Below, piece by piece: positions 58,629 to 64,000 of a DNA stretch of 64,000 bases. A program made the translations under genes and the position numbers. Origin of the DNA: Phytomonas francai (lineage: Eukaryota > Euglenozoa > Kinetoplastea > Trypanosomatida > Trypanosomatidae); contig MJCC01000002.1 in the NCBI GenBank assembly GCA_001766655.1, forward strand, positions 405,050 through 469,049. Reading direction: 5' to 3'. The notes beneath the pieces are model-generated. The model did not search any database and was not told the origin of the DNA. It was given only the letters and a program-made list of their open reading frames with translations. Each line of letters begins with the position of its first letter. The first letter of the stretch is position 1.

Positions 58629-59582
58629 TCAGATACTAGCTAATTGAAAACATTTGGCGGTAAGAAAGCTCAATGCGTAGACACCTCCCGCTCCCGCCAG
58701 ACTCATCGCGACAAGCTTCATTCTCAACTTGAAGTGAGAGTAAGCTCCAAAAAAGACCTCCGTGTTGAGTGCACCAATAACCCCGCAGCATGCCGCCAAG
58801 GTTATTTCCCCGATAAAACTAGCCAAAGATTTCGGGAGCAATGATGTTAGACGGTTTCCCCGAACACCCCTTAATTCTCCCGAGGATGCAACCCCGCAGT
58901 TATTTTGACTGAGGGTAAGCGGCAAGAGTAAAGACAACATGGGGGCCAGGAATCCAGCGACGTATCCGACAATTGTTGGAATACCCACGTTGACCGTTGC
59001 CTCCCACATCATCGGCGGTTCCAGGCGCGAGTAACCAAGTTCCTCCACCATCATCAAATTAGCGAAGAGATCCTTGTCCTTGGCAAAAATCCTCGTCACG
59101 ACGAGGGCCTCCTCCTCTGTAAGGCCCTGGGCTCTATAAATGGCGATCATCTCCTGCAGCTCCCCACTGAGGTGGTTCTCGATCTCCCACACCTCCCGTC
59201 GCAGCTCTAGGTCGTAAATATCCCGCTCGAGCTTAAAGGAGGTGGTGGACACGATGGCCAAGGTTAGCCCCATCATCGCAGACGCCATGAGCATTTTAAG
59301 CGCGTGAGCGGAGACGGACGCCGTCCCGAGCACCCCACCGCCGTTGCTGAGGCTTGAAAAAAAGGTGAACCGCCGCGGTGCGGCGCGCACAAAGGCCAAG
59401 CAGATAGCACTCGCGCAAATACCAGCACTTCCAGCGAGCACCACGGCGCGATTTCGTAGCGTGCCGTTCTTACGCACTTCTATATTAAATGTTTCCATCG
59501 CGCGACCGTGAACCAAAATGGATTTCTCCACGTCCCCAAAGGCATAGCGAGCCTCATTTTGCCTTGCAGAGGTTTGCTGCAT
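58629..59582 (-). CDS. VIT/CCC1 family membrane protein (iron/manganese transporter-like)
   Basis: The product has 317 residues from the ATG at 59582; the longer frame starts with TTG. After a hydrophobic first segment (43-66), a second one leads into K-L-E-R-D-I-Y-D-L-E-L-R-R-E (117-130). Then comes a cytosolic helical domain with E-L-Q-E-M-I-A-I-Y-R and L-M-M-V-E-E-L-G (176-183), and two further membrane segments follow (200-235, 270-310). This is the VIT1/Ccc1 layout, and the Met-Met-x-x-Glu metal-domain motif is kept. However, the first-helix S-D-G of known transporters appears here as S-A-G (52-54), so the pore Asp is missing. Transport activity is therefore uncertain. Location is probably acidocalcisome or another endomembrane compartment, by analogy. 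Confidence 0.75.
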   Translation of the reverse strand: MQQTSARQNEARYAFGDVEKSILVHGRAMETFNIEVRKNGTLRNRAVVLAGSAGICASAICLAFVRAAPRRFTFFSSLSNGGGVLGTASVSAHALKMLMASAMMGLTLAIVSTTSFKLERDIYDLELRREVWEIENHLSGELQEMIAIYRAQGLTEEEALVVTRIFAKDKDLFANLMMVEELGYSRLEPPMMWEATVNVGIPTIVGYVAGFLAPMLSLLLPLTLSQNNCGVASSGELRGVRGNRLTSLLPKSLASFIGEITLAACCGVIGALNTEVFFGAYSHFKLRMKLVAMSLAGAGGVYALSFLTAKCFQLASI

Positions 59583-60128
59583 TAGTTCGGTGGCTTCACG
59601 TTTGTATATAGGTTTCAAGCTACTTACTATTCAATATATTGATATATACATATCTTTACTCACAAGCACTGTTTTTTTAAAGTGCTCTTTTCTGTTCACA
59701 AAAGATATTGAATAACTTGATACATTGGAAAGCATTCCCAGAGAGAAAAAAGGAAAATAAAATTCAGAAAAGTCAAATTAATATCCGATACCATCCATCA
59801 TACCAGCATTACTATGCACTGTTGCTCCTGTCAACTATGCGTCACTGCCTAAATGTTTAAAATTGAGATAAAAGACTGTAATTAGAGGGTAAAACTTTTG
59901 CATGTGACTACGTAAGGTCCTATCCTTTGAGTCTTGCTGGGGCAGATCCCATATTTACGTCTGTGCTGCTGCACACACACACACACACACCATCCTCCTC
60001 AAGTTCGTTAAGCGCGCCGGTTTAGTGCAGTGAATACATGATTTCACAAGAATACGAAGCTGTAAGGTGTCGATGGTGGTACAAGAGCCATCACGTTAAT
60101 TCTGTGGCCGCACACCAAATTCATAATA
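59583..60128. other. Spacer with CA repeat
   Basis: AT-rich spacer with (CA)n at about 59972-59990. No gene recognised. Confidence 0.55.
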
Positions 60129-60527
60129 GTCATAATGCCACTAGACTGTTCAAGGAGAATAGAAAAAGAAGAACGCAAGCCGGTGGTCTGCATCCCATGG
60201 AGGTATAATCGTTAACAGGCACGCGTGCTTCACCGGCTTCCAGCCTTGCTTCGTTACAATTTACTACTGGCTTAGACACCAACCCGAATCGGCGACAACT
60301 CATCGGACTTCGTGGCTATCTGGGAGAGGGGACTGTTTTCGTAAGAACATGAGGAGGTAAAATTTCTCGAAAAGGGGCACAGGGTGGGCGGGCGGTGAAA
60401 AAGGTAAGAGACTATTTTTAATGCATCAAAAGGGTGTTTGCTATAAAAATGGCCTCGCACAACGAAGCGGATTACCATTATGGTTCCCATCGTGTCATGG
60501 CCTTACCTTGGCCTCCAAATCGGTAGC
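60129..60527 (-). repeat. 399-bp dispersed inverted repeat, copy 2
   Basis: Reverse complement of 29179-29577 with two differences seen by eye. Both edges are abrupt: flanks before 60129 and after 60527 share nothing with the flanks of copy 1. The element is intergenic here too, between the VIT-like and ERG2 genes. Confidence 0.9.
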
Positions 60528-61069
60528 GCATAAAATAAAAATAATAAGGGGGGATCCTATTCTCCGAGATCCAATTCAATTTGTGAGCAACCTCCAAAAA
60601 TCATTTTCCCCTTACTTGTGGGGCACTCATCAGTCCTAGCAAAGACCATCTCAGGGGGCTACAGTGATACGCGTCAGGATAGTATATGTCTCGATTTTCC
60701 GTTTGCCCAACTGTCGATTAGGATTATGTTTTATTCCTTAAAAAAAAGGCACCACAACAATCTGAGAAGGTACCCAGATCAATGCGTTGCTTTTGGAACG
60801 GAAACGATTCAAAATTGTGAGCCATGGGTTCGAGTGCGTCAAGAAAATGGGAAAAAGGTTGTTAAGATTACACCAATCTTAGTTCTATTTAAATGGTATC
60901 TCTATATAAAGGAAAAAGAATAGCCCTGCTTCGAAAAAATTCTACATTATGAGGAGTTAGAAACCTACATGAAAAGCTAGAAGCGTTCCATTAAAATTAT
61001 CTAACCTTCTTCCCCGACGCGATCGTTTATTTTTTAGGTTCCAATTGGTAAGATGGTCTATTTATCTAT
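60528..61069. other. Spacer, possible plus-strand relic
   Basis: A plus-strand frame of 101 codons (60618-60923) begins with GTG and opposes the array. It has mixed composition but no family resemblance, so I do not call a gene. Confidence 0.45.
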
Positions 61070-61747
61070 CTAAATCTTACCATGACAGAGGTTGAAGAAG
61101 AAGTTTCTTACACTTTCTTGAACTGTATCCTTGATGCTCACGAAGTCCAGTGTTGAGGAAAACGAATCGGCCAGCCCAAAGAAAAGCATGGACATGATAT
61201 TACCGCGGGCGTACTCGAGGGCGAAGCAGGTGCCGGGCATCCGGTACTGCTTCGCGACACCGCGCGGGAGGTAGTGGAGATCGCCCTGTCGATAGACCTC
61301 CAGCCGTGTCGGATCGCCCTCCAAGGACCCCGCCCACTGTTCCCCGTAAAGGATCATGAAGTAGTCGTCCGCGAGGTGGCGCCCGGTGTGCCCTTCCGTC
61401 CCGACCGCCGTCCCGAAAATGATTAGGTACTCCGTGAAGGAGCAGTGCAGGACGGTCATCGAGCCCATCGCGCCCCCGGCCACGTTCCATATCCACCGCC
61501 CGCGCGTCCGCGTCACCGCCGGGTACGCCGCGCAGATGCCGCGGATCACCTCGTCGATGATCTCGCGCGGCCCGAGGCCCTCGCCGTGCGCGGCCTTCGC
61601 GGCGGCGATCCCCTCCCGCGCGATCGCGTGGAGCCGCGCCTCGTCGTAGGCCCAGTGGGCCGGGTTGTCGAGGAAGCGGTGCAGCCCGACCAGAAGCGCC
61701 ACAAGGGCGATCACCAAGGAAAGTTTCCGTATCCCACCCGAACCCAT
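61070..61747 (-). CDS. ERG2: C-8 sterol isomerase (ERG2/sigma-1 receptor family)
   Basis: The product has 225 residues from the ATG at 61747, as long as fungal ERG2 and the sigma-1 receptor. An N-terminal membrane anchor (8-25) is followed by the conserved cupin-like fold: W-I-W-N-V-A-G-G-A-M-G-S-M (85-97), S-F-T-E-Y-L-I-I-F-G-T-A-V-G-T-E-G-H-T-G-R-H (103-124, read in two blocks), D-D-Y-F, and C-F-A-L-E-Y-A-R-G (174-182). The enzyme shifts the delta-8 double bond to delta-7 in ergosterol synthesis in the ER. The central 61200-61700 part is about 75-80 percent GC in an AT-rich neighbourhood. A C13 tract (sense strand) lies 16 nt upstream of the ATG; acceptor AGs such as 61786-61787 lie beyond it. 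Confidence 0.93.
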   Translation of the reverse strand: MGSGGIRKLSLVIALVALLVGLHRFLDNPAHWAYDEARLHAIAREGIAAAKAAHGEGLGPREIIDEVIRGICAAYPAVTRTRGRWIWNVAGGAMGSMTVLHCSFTEYLIIFGTAVGTEGHTGRHLADDYFMILYGEQWAGSLEGDPTRLEVYRQGDLHYLPRGVAKQYRMPGTCFALEYARGNIMSMLFFGLADSFSSTLDFVSIKDTVQESVRNFFFNLCHGKI

Positions 61748-61763
61748 CAGTGGAGAAGGAAGA

Positions 61764-61776
61764 GGGGGGGGGGGGG
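61764..61776. repeat. G13 homopolymer (C13 on sense strand)
   Basis: Directly read; it lies within the pyrimidine-rich 5' region of the ERG2 gene. Confidence 0.85.
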
Positions 61777-62860
61777 AAGAAACGTCTGTTGAGAGCGGTC
61801 CAACGGTGCTGTGGCACGGGAAATCAGCCAAACGAGAGGTTACAATGCCAGTGCAGGGACCTCTTGCGGGCTCGAAGTAGTCGAGGTGCTGTCACAGTCG
61901 AAATTTCGGAGGTGAACGAATCGAAAGATAAATCTATGAGGAAGGGAAAATAAAAGGGGAGACAATTCAAAAAGTACACAAAAGAACATGCGTAAAGCAA
62001 AAATGACAAGGAAACGATGATAGAGAACGCAAACTTTCCCTACAGCGGTGGCGGTGGTTGAGGGAAAAGCCTGATTTGTACGTGTGATCTGTCTGTTGCA
62101 TTTAGAAAATGGTTAAGCAAAACATATTCAAAAAAAGTGCTCACCCATTATTAAAAAAAATAAAAAACGATAAAATCTGTGAGTAGGGGAAAATAAGATA
62201 TAAAAAGGTCCCGCAGATAATTGGCTACATTGTGGATCACAGTTCAATGAGGCAGCCCCCACCCCATCGGCAGTCCGCCGGAAAGGCTATCGAAACGATA
62301 TCGTGCGTGCTGGCACACCGTAGGCAAAGGAGTCAAAGCCTTTATGCTCACCTTTACTGAGGAAGACGACATCTCTACATAAGGATCACAATCCATACGC
62401 TCTTCAGTAGTCTTTACTGGAGTTCAAGGGCTAGAATACTAAAGGAGATGACAAGTACCATCCCTTTTTGAGGCCTATGCAAAGTGCATGTACTTGGGGA
62501 TGTGTGCAGAAGAAGGGATTAAACCAGGAATCATTAGAAGAATTCTAAAATTCGCACACAAAGAATGTCATGCAATAGAATTGGGTTCGACACTCCTCAG
62601 CACGCACCAGAAATAGAGAGGCAAGCGCTCTTTATACATTTCCTTCTGAATGTTGGCTGCGCCAACTATATACAAGCTTCGCCGGAAATCTACGTTTTAG
62701 AGTAGTAAAAAAGGATCTAATAAAAAGGGGTCACATGAGTAAATCAGATCAGCATATCGTTTCAGTACTCTCTATTGGATACGGAATGGATTTTTTCCCT
62801 ACCACACCACTTTTGTTTTTCCTTATGGAATGAAGGGAAAATATACATACATGGATATAA

Positions 62861-62861
<1 letters not shown>

Positions 62862-62893
<32 letters not shown>
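62862..62893. repeat. TA microsatellite, (TA)16
   Basis: Perfect dinucleotide run read directly from the sequence. Confidence 0.9.
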
Positions 62894-62896
<3 letters not shown>

Positions 62897-63414
62897 TTCA
62901 GATATAGAAGTTTATGCAAACTTCCAAAGTTTCATTATACCCTGCATCTCCTTATATATATATATATTTATATATATCACTCCTCAAAATACCCGTGATT
63001 GATTCTTCCCTTTGCTTGATCACCCGAAAGGCTAAAATTTTAACATAGAATCAATTTATGCCACAAAAAAGGTGCAAATAAACAAGAACGCAGATGTCTC
63101 AGGAAGACAGAAATGTGGTATTTAATACAGGAAAGAGTTCGTGAGAAAATACTCAGCGTTTTACGCTCTTACTGACTACTATATTTACGAATAGGTCCTT
63201 TTATTTTTGATAATTCTCCTCGTGTTGCCTATCATTGCAACTCTAGTACCCATCGTATGCGCGCTGCTACCATACAAGCATATGGAAAAAAAAAGAATGT
63301 TAAATGTGATCGCTACGAAAATAACCAATCTAAACCAAGACTCCCGTTTACTCCTCTTTTTAAAAAGCAAAAGAGGTATGATGAAGAATTCAGTATTCAA
63401 GATATCATATTTTA

Positions 63415-63443
63415 GGGGGGGGAGGGGGGGGGGGGGGGGGGGG
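63415..63443. repeat. G-rich tract: G8, A, G20
   Basis: The longest homopolymer in the window. It lies 100 bp past the stop codon of the GDI gene, so the transcript would contain C20. The plus strand could form G-quadruplexes. Exact length is uncertain, as with any such run. Confidence 0.8.
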
Positions 63444-63544
63444 TATATTTCGCCTGAGCATTTTACCTTTTCCATCCTCTCCCTCGCTGTCTAACACACG
63501 TCCGAGACAAAATGGCAAGAATTGTCAATCATTCTTTTCCTACG

Positions 63545-64000
63545 TTAATCGGAGAAACCGGGCCCCTTTATGCTTTCAAAGTCATAGGGTTTTCCGTGTA
63601 TTATCTTGTAGAGCTCCAGGATATTCTCAGCGGCACTCTCGAAATGTGTGGCGGCGTCGTAGCTTTTACTGATATAACACCGACTCGCGCTACCATCCTC
63701 GAGCGGCTCGTAGAGATTGGATACGGAAACAAAAGTCTCGAGCCTGGGTCCGATCAGCTGAAGGCCCGGCATCACGTCCGCCTCCGGGTTGCTCATATTC
63801 TCTACGACAGTTCCGATAATGACGATGTATTTTCCTGGCGGGCACACTTTGTTATCATCCGATAGCTGAAGGATATACATGTCATTTTTGCGCTTTAACT
63901 CCGACTGGGGGATGATAATCTGGCAGGACTTGGTCGAGGCCTTCAGCCCGGGGATGGGGTGATCCATGATCGCAATCACGCGAATCACCTTCCCAACCGC
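63545..64000 (-). CDS. GDI: Rab GDP dissociation inhibitor, C-terminal part (start lies beyond the window)
   Basis: The last 151 residues are present, entered at A-V-G-K-V-I-R-V-I. Family landmarks are S-C-Q-I-I-I-P-Q, the G-K-Y-I-V-I strand, L-Y-E-P-L-E-D-G and Y-D-A-A-T-H-F-E-S, all in the order of eukaryotic Rab GDI. GDI extracts GDP-bound prenylated Rab proteins from membranes and recycles them. The last strand of the mono-oxygenase-like fold and the C-terminal helix are complete. The Rab escort protein (REP) is the only close relative; the compact C terminus favours GDI. Confidence 0.92.
   Translation of the reverse strand, partial: AVGKVIRVIAIMDHPIPGLKASTKSCQIIIPQSELKRKNDMYILQLSDDNKVCPPGKYIVIIGTVVENMSNPEADVMPGLQLIGPRLETFVSVSNLYEPLEDGSASRCYISKSYDAATHFESAAENILELYKIIHGKPYDFESIKGPGFSD

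Larger units (their letters stand above)
61748..63544. other. Long spacer with a GC-raised block, TA repeats and a G20 tract
   Basis: About 1.8 kb. The block 62221-62720 is notably richer in GC, has short frames on both strands and several small hairpins, and may be a relic or structured RNA. Beyond it lie TA microsatellites (62862-62893 and near 62954-62980) and the G-rich tract 63415-63443. No confident gene. Confidence 0.5.

Noticed and set aside
60618..60923. 101-codon plus-strand frame
   Set aside because: Starts with GTG, opposes the array, and shows no family motif; noted as possible relic only.
62584..62596. B-box-like GGTTCGACACTCC suggesting a tRNA
   Set aside because: Flanking bases do not form a T stem, anticodon arm or acceptor stem.
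1..64000. CRISPR arrays, bacterial operons or cis-spliced introns
   Set aside because: No regularly spaced repeats, no Shine-Dalgarno-type spacing, and all recognisable families read through in single frames, consistent with a trypanosomatid nuclear chromosome.

Overview
The window looks like chromosomal DNA of a kinetoplastid flagellate, family Trypanosomatidae, with the genus unassigned. Almost every gene lies head to tail on the minus strand in one polycistronic-looking array with no introns. Several genes have a polypyrimidine tract and AG trans-splice acceptor just before the ATG. Gene content is typical of the group: class I fumarase, ERG2 sterol isomerase, AMPK/SNF1 kinase, GPI1, a PPR protein, axonemal dynein assembly and PP2A B'' factors. 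Coding DNA is balanced to GC-rich, while spacers are AT-rich, 0.3-1.9 kb long, and carry TA microsatellites and long C or G runs. From memory, Sam50, cytosolic fumarase and AMPK-alpha are also clustered on one Trypanosoma brucei chromosome. I could not check this.

Layout (genes on minus unless noted): 0-2.5 kb, the 5' part of Sam50, then a dihydrolipoamide-dehydrogenase-family flavoprotein without its redox cysteines. 2.5-4.5 kb, an AT-rich block and two divergent tRNA genes (Leu-CAA on minus, Ser-CGA on plus). 4.7-20 kb, a coiled-coil protein, a PIH1D3/DNAAF6-like factor, a lipase-like hydrolase, a small zinc finger, and several kinetoplastid proteins I do not recognise, interrupted by a TON2/FASS-type PP2A B'' subunit. 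20-32 kb, prenyltransferase alpha subunit, fumarase, an unknown protein, a cytidine-deaminase-fold protein with a possible mitochondrial leader, and an NSUN-type RNA methyltransferase. 32-45 kb, a PPR protein with a PIN-like C-terminal half, AMPK-alpha, GPI1, and a long coiled-coil protein whose end is split by a probable one-base frameshift in a G run. 46-64 kb, an unknown Ser/Asn-rich protein, importin-7/8-like karyopherin, ZNFX1-like helicase, VIT/CCC1-like transporter, ERG2, and the 3' end of Rab GDI.

The genes do not form one pathway, as is normal for a trypanosomatid array. Themes are mitochondrial RNA and protein biogenesis (Sam50, PPR-PIN protein, putative deaminase, possibly NSUN), flagellum and cytoskeleton (DNAAF6, PP2A B''), membrane lipids (ERG2, GPI1, prenyltransferase), and traffic (importin, GDI).

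Most notable are the deaminase-fold protein (27848-28960); a 399-bp inverted repeat pair 30.5 kb apart (29179-29577 and 60129-60527, two differences seen); the split reading frame at 41932-41939; active-site losses in the flavoprotein and the VIT-like protein; and abrupt GC-rich islands inside otherwise ordinary coding regions. Starts given are ATG codons. Where a longer frame began with GTG or TTG I moved to the first sensible ATG.
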